Source: Dysidea avara (Eukaryota > Porifera > Demospongiae > Dictyoceratida > Dysideidae). Taken from it: a stretch of DNA of 64,000 nucleotides. The stretch covers positions 2,121,001 through 2,185,000 of the forward strand of contig NC_089280.1 in the NCBI RefSeq assembly GCF_963678975.1, read 5' to 3'. The first letter of the stretch is position 1. Each line of letters starts with the position of its first letter. This document shows positions 23,692 to 38,800 of the stretch, piece by piece. The translations under genes were made by a program, and so were the position numbers. The notes beneath the pieces were generated by a model. The model did not search any database and was not told the origin of the DNA. It was given only the letters and a program-made list of their open reading frames with translations.

Positions 23692-26600
23692 CATTTTCAA
23701 CTGTGTTTGAAAATCACAATTCTCAAAATGGAATGCATTGAATATGTCATATAACACTGATACGCTAAATGGTGTTCAGTTACAGTAAATCAAGAAATCC
23801 TTATTATTTATTTCTACTTGCTAGTAGTTTAGGTAGCTATAACCTTGAGTTTGTGTTAAACCTTGTGTACTTTAATTTTTGTATATTTCATGTTTAATTT
23901 TTATAAAACACTGTCTTACACACTTCTAGTTAAAATGTCCAAGGTGGAGTATGCAGAACACTGACCTGATCCATGTATTTATCCATACTGTATACGCTAC
24001 TTAAGGCAACTAGCCATCCAGAAATACTCACAATGGAACCTCTTAGTCCAGCAGACAGCAGGATGAAGTTTGCAAAATGATCTATAGCTTATTTTAATGC
24101 AATTTTAGATTATCCTATACACATAAAGCAGTATTCCACCTGTTGGACAGGTGTCAGCATTGTGAATTTTGCCATGGCAACCAAGCTGCATAGCAACCAT
24201 ACAAATTTTATTAAACTGTTTCTTTTGGTTTAATTTTTACTGATTTGTCAACATAATAGCATCTTATGCATTACTGTTTATCATACAGTGCAACAGTACT
24301 GTATAGTAGGGACCACAAATATTTGGGTGTGGCCCACAAAAATATCACCCAAAAACCAGCCTCAATTTTTCCTGGCGACAATGAGGCAGTATTGGTTAGG
24401 TGGAAGTAAGCTCAAACAAGCTTTCAGATCGACCTGAAATGCTTAACAAGTTGCTATAGATTTTTTCTAAATTATTAAACAGAATTTTCTACTGGCTGGC
24501 TGATGATTCCTTCAGACAAGTGCAACTCAATAACAGCTAAGGCTACAGGCTTGATTTTTTCACTGTACGACATTGCTTCAGCCGGACATGTGCCTTTTGG
24601 CATACCGCAGTACATACAATGCATTCTTCATAGACTTACCGGTGTCCTCCTTTGTGTCCCATTTATCTTGACTGACAATGAAAGGTGTCGATTTGCATGA
24701 TGGCTTCCCTTTGTAACAGAAATTGTCCGTATTTTTCATAGTGGCTACTTTGATTGCAGAGGTGCTTTTTGAACAGTTCTTGATTTGTAATGCTGTGTAA
24801 CAGCTGACAACGAAGCGTATTGGATACTTCACTTTTCAGACGGTAATTGGTAGTTGGGGCACGCGACACTGTTTTTTTTCTTTTGATGCAGTATGCATGG
24901 GTCCACCAGTCATAATTTAAAAAGTTAACAAAGAAATACACAAAAAGTTGCAGTTTTCAACTGGAGTAGGGACCATTGCACATTGAAAAAAGGTGTTATA
25001 TCCCTACTGTGCTCAAGATAACATAATGGAGATTCACAGTAGGGATATAACACTTCTTATTGTTTTACTGTGATTTAATATCTTGCACTACTCCAGCTTG
25101 TTTCAGCACTTTTTATCAATGTGCTATGGTCCCTACTCTAGTTGAGAATTCCAAATTTTTTGTGTACTTGTGATATATAACTGGTAGATGCAAACAGTAT
25201 TATGAACACAACATCTGACTGGCCTATATCTGATGGAATTATTAAGTCATTTAGTTAGTTTCATGGATGATGCTAAATAAGTACTCCATCTCTTTTTGTA
25301 CATGTAGCTATTCATAGCCTCCTGTAAAATGAGCCAACATAAAATGACAAAAATTAATTGAGTGTATCCATCATGTTGGTTAATACTGTATTCATAGTAC
25401 TTGGAATACGTATTACAATTATCACATATTTTGTTTGTGAAGCCATGTAGTTAACCCTAGCTACAGTGTCCACTTAATCTATCACCTGATGAGTTGCTGC
25501 AGCAGAAATATCTAGCAATATAGTTGTAAGCACTTAGCCTACTTTGTATATTATACTGTCATACATGTGTTTAACAGTTGTACACAATTTTAGCTTGTTT
25601 TAACACTTGAATTTGAAGGTGTGCTTATTTGATGCTACTAATGCATGCAAATTAAAGCCATAACATCATGGTAGTTATCATAATCGTGATATGTTGCATC
25701 CTACAAGCAAAATTTCCCAATCACGTCACTTCAGCCCTAGCTAGTACCTAATCATGCTGCAATTTCCATGACACGTTTAGAATGTGCGTAGTTTACTATT
25801 CACCTCTGATAGGAGTTAATGTTTTTCATTCCTGGCCAAAGCTCTGCTTGTAGCACAATGTATAATAAATTATGAAGTTCAGACCTGATGGCTACTGTCC
25901 ACTTTTTGTGGTATGTATACAACATCTACACTGTATTGTAGGAATGAGGCCATTGTAGTGAGACATTAGTTGTACTGTTGTAACAGCATTCAAGTTTAAG
26001 ACTACACATATTTATTTTAAAACCTCATTAATGCTGCTTGTGAAATGTGTAACATAACACTGACTTGTTATAACATACAGTATGGCTACTTGGCATGTAT
26101 CATAATATATACAGCCCTCAAGATATATGTAGCAGACTAGCAGGTGCCAAACACATTAAGGGTATATACTGTACATGTTGTGCATGCATAAATCTCCAGA
26201 TGTCACCATAATAGAATGATAAGCACACGTGTGTAATACGCAGAGTTTGTAGGATTAGTGTGCCAAACTAAATAAGCTATAGGTATGATGTGTGCATGGA
26301 TTTAGCATTATATACACTCTTTCTTGAGTATGAGAATGATAAATGAAACCTACAATGGAAATGCGACATGAAGAGCCATGACCATATTGACTGGAACATG
26401 ACCACTAAAGAGCATATATTTGTAATAATATATGTTCTTAAATTCTTATAACTCAGCATACCAACTACGCTGACTGTTGTCATTATCAGGTTTATTTTAG
26501 ACAGTTAGTTGATTAGTCAATGTAACCCACACTGTTAGCTATTTCCTTCAGTGACTGGTATATTTCCTCCAGATTTTCTACAAGTAAATTTCTCAAGAAA

Positions 26601-27755
26601 CATAGAGCCTACACTTTACCACTTGAAACATTTCATTCTGGATATGGGACTGGTTTCAGTTATGGACATTTCCTTGAAGATTCAATACTATGTCCAGTAT
26701 ACTACTGACACATGTGTTGTTACATAAGTGCAATTGTGACAAGTGCTCTCTGAAAATCCTGAGTCTCCAGGTGAGTTTCTAACAAGGCACTTCATCTCAC
26801 TGTCTCAATACATATACAAATGTGTCAGTCATGTTTGGTTAGCAACAGGATACTATTTTTTGGGATGCTGTTCTGTCCCAGTACATTAAAAGCAGGCTGG
26901 AACTTGAAGAATTTTATCTATCTAGAGGAACTAGCTACCCATGCCAGTGTCATCAGGAAATTGATGGCTACTGACTGTGTATGCATTGTTGAACAGCTGG
27001 AAGTAGGATAATGGTAGGATTATCAACTATAAACATGCCAGCCTGTTGCAGCATGTTACACACCTGAGAATGACTTTAAAGACCATGCATATGGTCAAGG
27101 ATCTACATGATGCAAGTCAGTAGCTGTGACTAGTAAAATGCAGTTACATGAAACATCTGAATACAGTTGACACTAAATGACACACATTCAAAGTCCCAGA
27201 TGGTGAGAGATTGTTTCAACTCACACACTATATACAATCTACACAATGAGGGATGTGTCTTATTTTGCTTACGATTTTGTAATGGTTGTATATTATGTGT
27301 ATCCTTTGTGTAACTGTGTGTGGGTGTATACTGCACTAGTGTATGAGTTTCCCTTGACAAGAAAGAATAGCTTACGATAATACTGATTGACAATATAAAG
27401 GATTAAATGAATCACAGGATAAAGGGAGGATAGGAGCCAAATGATGTATCTCTATATATGATATATGTATCTAGTTGTCAGTGAAGACTCTCTAATTTGG
27501 ATTTATTTCATGATCAATTACATGACTATTCAGCCTTTAAAATCATTTAACGGTGCTGATACATACTTTGATGTGCCATCACCAGGTGCATACATAGTTA
27601 TTATCTAGTAATGATCATTATATATAACATATATTTCAGCTATCTAGTTACTGTAACATAAAAATCCACCCTCCCCCCCAGCATGGCTACAATACAGTAC
27701 TCAGTTCAGGATGCTACAGCACGTGTTAAAAAAAAATTAAGCATGACACACGTTT
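23692..27755. other. Intergenic region between genes A and B
   Basis: Holds the repeat at 24304-25150. I see no exon in the rest (25180-27750); the short open frames there have no recognisable homology. No canonical AATAAA signal was noticed directly after gene A. Confidence 0.5.
24304..25150 (+). mobile_element. TAGTAGGGACCA-bounded element, second copy
   Basis: Close relative of 20166-21260, with left end TAGTAGGGACCACAAA and right end ATGGTCCCTACTC. The internal minus-strand segment 24832-24578 again reads SQDKWDTKEDTGKSM ... VLRYAKR. The left arm of the terminal palindrome is partly deleted (about 24960-25010). Confidence 0.7.
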
Positions 27756-27756
27756 G

Positions 27757-27786
27757 TGACGTCAGCGCTGGCCGCCAGTATATTTA
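27757..27786 (+). promoter_or_regulatory. Candidate core promoter of gene B: CRE and TATA-like box
   Basis: A perfect palindromic CRE, TGACGTCA, lies at 27757-27764, and a TATATTTAA box begins at about 27779. The start codon of gene B follows at 27840, leaving room for a short leader. The spacing is sensible for a TATA promoter; use in vivo is inference. Confidence 0.45.
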
Positions 27787-27839
27787 ATACCAGCTGAGTG
27801 TCCCGCCAAGTGTCATTGTTTTAGCGAGGAAGGCTAACT

Positions 27840-30800
27840 ATGGATCCAAAGTATCTACTGCTATCTCTTGTCTGTTGTTTAGTTGGTGCTTCAGACGATC
27901 CTTGTGGAAGAAATGAATCGATCGAAATTCACATTATTGGCTTTTTCCCCTGTACTGCCAGTAACGATACCGCAAGAAGGACTCCTGCGGATAATTGTGA
28001 TGGGATAGACAGAATACCCATTATGAAGTTAGCTCTAGAGGAGATCAATGAGAGATGTGACCTACTACCAGGATATCGACTAGTCGTCGACTATGCTAAC
28101 TCCGCAGTAAGTGCACGTGCAGGGCAGTAACTATACTGAGTGATTATCATAATACTGGCACGGATGAATCAGAGTAACTATCAGCTTTGTTATTTGTAGC
28201 TAAACATTTTCACCACTTCCATGCTTCCTCACGTGGGCAAGACTACTAACTTGCAAGCTACAATAGCTTATATGCTATACAAATAATAACGTACGTACCT
28301 GCACACCTACAGCCCAGAGGACACATCTCAAGACTCATGCATGTTTCTTAAACTGTTGCTAGTGGTGATAAAATAACACTTCACAATTGTTATTATGTGT
28401 AACGTACGAGTGCATACCTTGCAAATGTGTAGAATCAGTGACCCGTTACTAGCTGTCAATTGCTTGTAAAGTGAATGTCTTTATATTGTAGTGTTGTCAT
28501 AGCTGGCAAAGGCACAGCTGGGAACAAAAATTACTAAGTTGTTTTCTGCATTCAACATAGTTTTAGTGTTAAAATTCTAACTTGCTGCAGCGCAGGGTTT
28601 CAGTAGCTGGATAGTACAAATTTGAGTATGACTACGAAAGCATTCTGTCATGTTATACTTGTGGAAATATGAGTTATCCTAACCAAGAGTTCATAATATT
28701 TAAAAACTCTTGCCCTAACTGGTGTGGTATATGTCTGTCTGCTTGCTGTGATGATTCTTGCCTTTCGCCACTATGTTCCATCAGGTTCCAATATCTTCTG
28801 CTATCTACACACCTCATGTGATCTCTAACTAGTTGGTAATCTACTTACTGTGCATGTACAAAGTTTAGGAAACAGTTATAGTGCGCTTGGATGTAGAAGA
28901 ATGTCTAACTATCCCAACATTAGGTATGTGATGTTCTGTGATGTCTATTGAAATGCAAGCTGACTTTGTATAGTAATGATCTACTGATCTTCTTTGGTAA
29001 TTAGCATAGTACTCACAATGTTTGGGTGTACTGTACAAAATGATAGCAATTATTTACCATAATATTATTAAAGTTGTGTTTTATGTAAACTATGTGGCTT
29101 CCTTTGTATGAATTGCTATGTAATTTAAATAATCACCTTTACCAGATGTCATGATTATTATGGTATTGCTGCATCTGTAGTGTTCATCAATTCCACCAGT
29201 GTATCATCTTGTCCAACAAACTGATCCATCACAACCAGCTAAACTAATGATCCTTGGAACTGCTTGTTCTACAGCTAGCACAATTATGGGAGAAATTGCT
29301 GAGAGGCGCTTAAACATTACACAAGTAAGGGCTGAATAGTGTATGACACACAAACACTCTGACTCACTGTGGTATGCTGTTAATAGAGAACCATTTTCTA
29401 TATAATGGTCATAGCTAGTGGCTATGTGTACATGTTCACACAGTAGAGATTCAAATGTTATGAGTCACCATTTATCTTCCTGTTGATTACTATATAGTTC
29501 TTAGAAGAAGGAGTTTCTTTATATTCTAATACTAACTTCCTCTGTGCTGGTATGTGTAGGATCAAATATCTCTCTGGAATGCATGTATAAACAATGTGGT
29601 TGGCTTGTTCCTGTAATTATTATGTATCCATGTTAACAGGTCTCCTATACAGCTTCATCTTCATCATTTGAGAATAGAACAAAATACCCCAGATTTTATC
29701 GAATGATACCAATTTCTATGGAATTTGCTAATGGATATGCTGCACTGATTAAGAACCAGGGCTGGAAAAAAGTTGCAGTAATATCATCCATCGATGATTT
29801 TACAAAAGTGGTAGGTAATGTTGTGTAGATATTCATTTCCTAGAGGGAAGCTTACTTGTATTTCTACTATTGCTATCTGAATAGTCGGTCACCTTTAATT
29901 TAGCAATTAATAAGTGCTGATACCAGTATGAACAAACTTGTGACAGTAATATTATACATGTAGGTAGCTAAGTGGACAGATCCTTTTTAGTATTATCATG
30001 TAGGCAATTATTAAACGTGACATATTCAAATGTAAATTTGAGCATCACTTGTCATGTCAAAATATTTTTAATACACGTGTCCACGTTTCATGTGTGTATG
30101 TGTGTGGGTACATGTAGTTAGACAATAATTTTACACACCACTGACTACTGGTGATCATACTGAGCGATTATAAGCATGATCTATCAGTCCATGTATGCAG
30201 CAAGACAGATGAAATTATATAACAGATGGATTTAGCTTGCAAAAGTCTTTTTAATGAATTTGCTCTGTGTGTTGGGTGTGTGATTATTCAGCCACAGTTA
30301 GATGCTGTTTATCATATGAGTTGACTTGTTTCCTCATCATGCTAGCGTTTATTCTGCCCATTATTAGTAGGGAAGTATATTGAGTAAGGAGTGGACCAGT
30401 GGGAGTACAGTATTATAATTTAAGAAGTAAGGAGTGGAGGAAGTGATAGGGTGATGGTGGTATATTTTACATGGGGGATGACTGACCAACTAGATTAACA
30501 GCTTATTGCTCCCAAGTTCATACTAGAAAGCTCACATGTATTAACATGCATATATGCTTTGTAGCTCTAGATCATAATATCACAATGTTTTTTTATAACA
30601 CGTTAAATTACATTTAAGTTTGTGCCTAGTGTAGTGGAGGAGTTTGGTGTTGTGATGGTAGCAAATCTCTTAATATGATATTTGTTATGTGAATGCTGAT
30701 AGTATTATGGGACACATGCCATCTTAACTTTGATATATCATGTTGCACAATTTTCATTTCACACCTGCTATGGCCCCCCTAAATTTTTTATGCTTCCTTG

Positions 30801-32720
30801 ATGTTAACTACTCAAATTACTGGCTAGCTCGTGATGTCAAGACAATTCACAACACATAATATATTTGCAACGCACGCCGAACATGTCAACATCAGTCTGT
30901 TTATTGTGACAATTGTTACCCTCTGAATAGCTCAATAGCCGCACTGTACAAGTTCTAAAAAAGGAGTCGATAGATGTCATACTGGATACTTGTTTTGCTA
31001 ATGATGAAGTTGAACTTGAGCTAGTCACCAGACAAATTAAGGTGACCATCACAACAATAGGGTATTGGTATGAATGATGTGTGTTATGTAGCAAGTCAAT
31101 GCCAGAATAATCATAGCCTGGATATCTCCCTCTTCACCTAAAAACTTCAGAAAGTTTTGGTGCAAGGTAGCTATTAACATTGTGTAATGTACTTAGGAAA
31201 GTGTGCCAGTGTGTCCAAGTAGTGGCACTATTAATCATTTAACTGATGTGGTGTGTATTTTAGGCCATTCTAAGCAAACTAACTGGACCAGATTTTGTGT
31301 GGCTCTTTCCTGGATGGTTTAACTCTGACTGGTGGAATGTCACTGACACAGAGTGTCCCCCTGAAAAAATGAGAAATGCTCTAGAGCACTCCTTAGGGTT
31401 TAGAGGAAATAGTGAGCACACAAGAAATCGCTCAAGGATATTATTAGAAACATCAAACAAGGTAAAGCATTTTTCAGCACAAAATTACCTCATAGAAGTG
31501 TTTTGTGTCTACAGAATGTGTCACAATTTATGGAAGATCTATCAAAGAAGGAGAAGGAATTGGGGAACATTAAAACTGATGTGTTGTTAACTACCGGATA
31601 TGTGTATGATGCAATGTGGACCATTGCTCTTGCCTTAAACTCATCCATATCAATACTGGAAGATAGAAAGTTGGGAAGACTGGAAGACTTCACTTATAAT
31701 TCAACTGAAATGGCAAATGTGTTCACTGAAGCTGTTGCAAATGTGTCATTTCAAGGAATATCGGTTAGTACCAGTGTTGTATGCATACACGTGTTGTTTG
31801 ATGACTATTGGTCTCCTTAACTAATGAATTACTGATAATATAGTTATTTGTTAATAGACCATACTCAGAATTCCAATTACTTTTACATTCATTGCTTGCA
31901 TCATATGTCACTAACATGAGAGAATGTCAAATATATGTAATTGTGCAAGCTATATGAGTTTAAAGAGTGCAAGTTTCTAACCCTAACCTCCAGTGAGGAC
32001 ATTTATTATCTATAGTAACAATAATCACAGGAAAGTAATTAATGTGACAGTCAGTATACTGTGATATTAATAGTCCACCTGAGTACCCCACTGGTGTTTG
32101 TGGTTGTATTCTGTTGCCGTAACAACAAATATGATGTGTATGCTTTTACAGGGTACAGTGTCATTTAATGAAACAAATGGAAACAGAAAAAATCCCTCCC
32201 TGCAAATATTTCAGTACAGAGGTAGCTATGTGTATTGTGTAGTGTGTATATATATATGTGTGTATGTGGTGTGTAGGTGTATATGTGTGTGTGTGGTGTG
32301 TGTAGTGTGTATATATGTGTGTGTGGTGTGTGTGTAGTGTGCAGGCCTTTGTGTGTTCGTAGTGTAATGCATGCTTGTCTGTCTCTGTCTGTCTGTCTGT
32401 TCATCTGCCTTAAGTTTAACCAGATTGTTGAAAACAATAAACTCAGTAATGTTTCTGCCTATCACAACATACTTCCTTCCAGGAAATCATCTATTAATAA
32501 TACACATCTCAACACAGTGACAGAAACTGGCAAGATTAATTCATTATGATGTATTTGTGATCACTGTTGGTGTCTGATGGCTTCACCATTCCATTTGCCT
32601 AATTAACACAATAAATAAAGTTTGTGCATTAGCTAATTGCATTTGAGTATGCCACGCATTGTAATGTACGTATCAGCTAATGGTTTTGCTTTTGGATTTT
32701 TGTGTGTGTGTGTAGTGTGA

Positions 32721-32778
<58 letters not shown>

Positions 32779-32860
32779 GTGTGCGTGTGTGTGTGTGTGC
32801 GTGTGTGTGTGTGTGCGTGTGTGTGTGTGTATAGTGTGTGTGTGTAGTGTGAGTATGTGT

Positions 32861-32898
<38 letters not shown>

Positions 32899-35800
32899 GG
32901 GTGTGTGCGTGTGGGTGTGTGCGTGTGCGTGTGCGTGTGTGTGTGTAGTGTGTGTGTAGTGTGTGTGTAGTGTGTGTGTGTGTGTGTAGTGTGTGTGTGT
33001 GTGTGTAGTGTGTGTGTGTAGTGTGTGTGGTGTGTGTGTGTGTGTGTGTGTAGTGTGTGTGTGTGTGTAGTGGTGTGTGTAGTGTGTGTGTGTGTGTGTG
33101 TAGTGTGTGTGTAGTGTGTGTGTTTGTACAATTGTCCACCAATTTATTTCTAAAATCCACTGTTCTCAAAATTTGACATGTTTATTTTCAATGAAATTTT
33201 ACTACCAATAATATGTTCTATTACAGTGGTTGCCAGCATTTCACCTTGGAATAATTTTTGTGTAGTATTCAACCCAAGAAGGCTCAGTTACCACAACCTA
33301 ATCACAATAACTAAATAATGCAATTGCATGTATTAGCTGATGTCTACATGCTCTTAATCATTTCAGTTAACACAACACATCCGGATGGTATACATCCAGT
33401 GATGATATTTGACCCATCAGTGACGGATGATAAACTTAGTAAAATAAATGAGTCGGAATCATTGGAGTGGCAAGGTACTGAACAACTGTGTATGTATGTA
33501 TGCCACTATAACATTGTGTCATCTTCTTAGGAGGTACTAAGCCCATTGATGGTCCCACTCCAGTTATGATTATGAGCAGTTTAACAGAATGTGTGATAGC
33601 TGGTGTTGTGTCTTCTATTGGAATATTATCAACAATCTTCTTCTTTGCTTTTAACGTCTATTTTAACAAGAACTTGTAAGTCATTATTTAATATTTGAAG
33701 ACAGGAATTGTATTGTAATTGCAGTGCTTTGCTCTGTACATTAGAATTACCTTAAGGTTGTCCTTTTCAAAGACACAGTTTACAAGTAGAGGCAATTATC
33801 ACAGACATTGTGAGAGAGGCTAACTATACAGAGTCCTTTGCTAAAAGGTCCTGTAGAGAGTTCTATTGTACCCTGTACCCCATTAAATACACCCGCGCAT
33901 GAATATCACAGAATACTACTGTTAGCTGTATGTTATTGTCACATAAAAAAAACCTATTCTAAATTTCTAAGGATGCATATCACCACTACCTATTTATCAC
34001 TAGGGTTGTAAAGCGGAGCAGTTACCAGCTAAACTCATTCATTTTAATAGCAGTGTTTGTAGGGTTTGTTGGTACCCTCCTACATGTTATTAAGCTAGAT
34101 GATGATATGTCTGAAGTTGTCACTACAACTATTTGTAATGTAAGTTGAATCACTGATTTTAAAAAAATTGTTTAACTAGTTCATGTACACAGGCAAGAAA
34201 CTGGGCTAGTCATTTAGCATTTGTCCTCGCTTTTAGTGCACTGTTTACTAAGGTTTGGAGGCTGTACAAGTTATTCTTCAACAAGAACTTGACTCATTAT
34301 GTAAGTGTGCGTTCATTTTGTTATGTAGCTATGCCAACTTACCATCATTTATTGCTACACAGAAATATCTATCTGATAGTTATCTCTTTCTGATGGTAGC
34401 AGTCATAGTATCACCAACTTTGTTGTTGTTGATTGTTCAATCTGCAGCATTTCCACTGACATGGCAAAGCTCCACAAAAACTAGTGAGGTAAAAAGCTGC
34501 TGTGTGTTCTATTAGAGTATTTGACAGTTCAGAACTTAGATAATCTATACTGACAACAGTTAAGCTGTGAAAAAGTGTAGCCTTCATGTTAACATGACAT
34601 TGGTTTCATTTACCTTTAATTCCTATAAAGGCCAATTATCCTCCAACACTCAGGAGAATGTATACTGTGTTCTTAGTACTAGATAGCTTAATTAGGTAGC
34701 TCACACCACTCAGAATAGTCTACCCTAGCTATTTACAAAAGTGGATGAGAAACTATTAAGGGTTACAGCTTAACTGTGTTATGGTATAAACTGGTTATTA
34801 ATACCTTTATGAATGTACCACTCTAATGCAACAATCAATTGCACAATTTGCACTCTATAAGAACAGTTGTTTGATTATGTTTTTTATCTAATAAGTGAGA
34901 TAGATTGCAGCAGTAGCTCAGCAGTTACAGCAAGTGTGGAGCCCCCTGGTTCAAACACATGTTACTTTTATAATCATGACTGTTCTATTAGAGTATCTCA
35001 ATCTACGACTTTGTAGCTGTTCCATTTGCTTCATTTTATTTAATTAGCCACAAAGTAGTTAACATATTATTCCAATAAGTTAACTGTGACAGAATCAGCA
35101 ATTTATTTGACTGCCAATTTGGAAGGTATAAGAATAAAGATGTGCTTGAAATGATGCACAGAAAAGCAAAGAATTATCAATTATTATTATTATTATTATG
35201 TATAATTTTTATTGTAAGAATGGCTATAGCAATTTAATCCAAATTTGTCACGTGAACTACCCAACCCATCAGGGACTTTCAGTTGTATATTTAGAGAAGT
35301 TACTCTGCATGTATAAAAATGTTGTTTCTGTTAAAAATACCACACAGGTGGTTTCTTGGGCTACACACTGCTGACCCTACAACATGCTGCGATAAAAAAT
35401 ACTTTAACTAGGAATTTTAAAATACAAAAATAATAAAGTCTGATTAGCGATTACAGATAGGCTTGTGCCAATTATTCTGGCATAATTTTGAGTATAATAG
35501 GCTAGCAAAAGCACCAAGCATTATCCCAGCATAATAGGATGATTTTCAAGATTTTTAATTAATGCACAATGCGTGCACCAAAAATACAGCAAAAATACGT
35601 TATACCAAAAATGTGCAATGTTGTTGTTTCTTTGCTGATTATTCATACGTACGTCAGAAATAAAATCGAGATACTCTAATAGGGTAGTCACTTACTCTAA
35701 TAGAGCAGTCAGGATTTACTATAATATAACACCCAACTCTAGAGCATTTGAAAGCATAATTTTGAGCATAATAGGCTGGATTTTTTAGCACTGCTCAAAA

Positions 35801-38800
35801 GCTTAATTGGCTCAAGCCTAATTTACAGACATAAAATGTATAGTGAAACAAGGAGGTCATCTATAACTAGTGGATATTCCCTAGTTCAGTCTATGTCCAC
35901 TAGTAGATGACTGGCAAACCAGTCACCCTTTTTACTCCCTTGATCCCTAATCAAACTGAAATCCCTATAATTATCTTTGTTTACAACATTATGACTGGCG
36001 AACCAGTACCATATCAAAAGAAAGATGACACCAGATTAATTTTAATGTTTTCATCTACCAATTACAGAAAAGTGAAGTTACCATTATGTGCTTCATTTTC
36101 AGCTATGTTCACTGCATTACAAGAAAAGAATAATACAAGAAGCCCCTCTTCAGTACAGAAAATATGGATGGTTCCCATTGCAAATGTAGAGAAGCCATCA
36201 TGCGCTATGTCCATGATGTATGCACTGTAGCCTACAATGCATGCATCGTACGTACTGCAGTATGCCAAAAAGCACAGGCCAAGCCAAAGTGATGTCTAAT
36301 TCAACCTTAACTGTTATCGAGTTATGTTTGTCTGAAGGCATCAGGTATTTAGTTAGTCAGTAGAAAATTGTGCTGAATAATCATACAGTACAATAGTACT
36401 GTAAATTAGGGATCATGGAGGTTTGGTTTTTTCTAGCCAAAAATATCACCCAAAAACCAGCTCCACAATACCATCCTGGTGCCTTGGCAGTATTGGTTAG
36501 GTATAACCAAGTCCAGACGTGCCTTCAGTATGATCCTAATTGCTTCCAATAGGTAGCTACAACTTTTTTTCTACTGCCTGACTAACTGCCTGATTATTTT
36601 TTATGGTAATGCTACTGATGCCTTCAGACAAGTGTAACTCGATATTGGCTAAGGCTACAGGCTTGATTTTTTTAACTTTTCAACATTGCTTCATCCCTAG
36701 ATGAGCTTTTTGGCATACTGCAGTATGTAAAATGTACACATCATGTACTTACCTTTATCCTCCTTTGTGTCCCATTTCTTTTTGCTCGACTTCCCAAAGT
36801 GTCAATTTGCAGTAACACGATGCATGGCTACCTGTTTGTAAATGGGTGGATTTCCCATGGTGACTGGATGATTACAGAGGCATTCTTTGTTTGTAACGCT
36901 GTGTAATGGGTTGAACATATAGCTGAAAGTAAAGTGGAATAGTCGTTCACTTTTCAAGTCAGTAATATTATTGATAGCTAAGGCGTGAGTTCAGATGAAA
37001 ACATTAACTCTGGTGCTATTCTTTCTTTTGATGCGGTATGTATGGGTTCACCAGTCATAGCAATGTTAAGAAAAAAGTAAACAAACCAGTATAAGGAAAT
37101 ATTAGGATTTTAAGCTTGATTAGGGATCATGTTCACTAGTATATCTGCAGGTGTAGGCAATCTTCCTTGTTTCCTCCTTGCCGTAACTTTTTCTTTACAC
37201 TTGTTTTTTAAAAATAATTTTGTAGCAACCTATTGGTAGCATTTGACACAAGTGGACTCTGAAAGCTCTAAACTATTAATTGATTTTCTTATCTTTTCTC
37301 ACCTATATTTTGCTCTGGGGTCCCTCTCTAACTCAACAATCATCACAATGTCTGCTGTAACTCAAAATAGAAATGCTTGTCTGATAATCCCTGAGATCAT
37401 ACATGTAAACCAAACTCATTATCATACAAGGTTAAGCCATTTTTTGTGTCTCCAAAATTAATGCAATCTTACCTTCTCACAGTGTTTCGTTAGACATAGT
37501 GTGTGAATGCTATCCCACCAGGGACCTGTGAGAAGGCTAAAGCCTCTGAATAATACATTCTATTGGTGGAACAGTGCACTGGCTTCCCTTCATGATACCA
37601 TTACCAGATGCCATTTTAATAGTTTTGTTAGTCTTGTTTGCAATGGATGAACCAGATTAACTGTATAATAGTTATTTGTTGTCTAGTGTTGTGTTTACTG
37701 TTGTTTGTTTTTTGTAGTTATTTTGTTTATGTATTGTATTGTCTCTGCTGTTGCCTCTGCAAGGAAGGACAGTTTTAGCTTTACATTTATTTAGCAACTT
37801 ACACTACTAACTTCTCTCAAACCCAAGGAATTTTAAACCCATTCATGACCAAATTCTCAGGGACCACTGGTCAAATTGCCATACTTACAATCCAGTACAC
37901 AGAACTACTTAGTAACCATATATCTAACAAACATTCATTGAGGTGAAGGGAATGCCTTTCCTGTCATCCCAAATGTAGAATAAGATTGAATTTTATGTTC
38001 TAAATGAAATATAACATTGGTGCACATCAGTTTAGCAATGCAAGTGTCTGTGATTTACTTTATTCATTAATGATGTAACTGTCACACTACAATACATCAT
38101 CAACCACAAAATAGTTACATTCACATACAACACTCTTGCATCAGACATTTTGGCTATGAATATACCTTGATACATTGATTTTCTGTTTCTGTTGTATGTA
38201 TATCATAGTTACTGATGTTTTCATTGTAGGATCACATTTCAACAAAGGAAATATACTCTGAATGTCGTGAAGAACACGAGTTCATATTTCTACCCCTTTA
38301 TTACACTAAAAATGGCCTACTAGCAATCGTCAGTGTAATAGTAGCTTACCAGACACAGAAACATATTCCAAAGTTTGGAAAATATCACAAATATCATGAG
38401 TCAGCTGTAATCAACCTGACAACAATACTAGCTGTCCTGTTGTCCTCTATTTGTCAAGTTGTTGTGATCATTCTTCGTATAAATCAAATTCAAGAAGGAG
38501 TATTATTAGTGATTACACTTCGTGATTGTCTGTGGATGTTTCCAATGATCTATTTGTTGTTTATTCCTAAGGTATGACAAATATTAACATTGTCCATATA
38601 AGTATGCAGCTTACATTTTTACTTGTAGGTTTATAGAGTGTTCCGCCACTCACCACAGCAAATGAGACGAGTCTCTGTTACTAGTTTAGTGTACTCTTCG
38701 ACATCTTTCTTTGCCAGAAGATACTCTTTAAGAAGAAATACAATAATAGCGGAGGACAAGTCACCCAGTGTTGAAGTATTACAGGATGACAACAGCTCCG

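Noticed and set aside
32633..33169. Long open frames rich in His-Thr or Cys-Val
   Set aside because: They are translations of the (TG)n/(CA)n microsatellite inside intron 8 of gene B.
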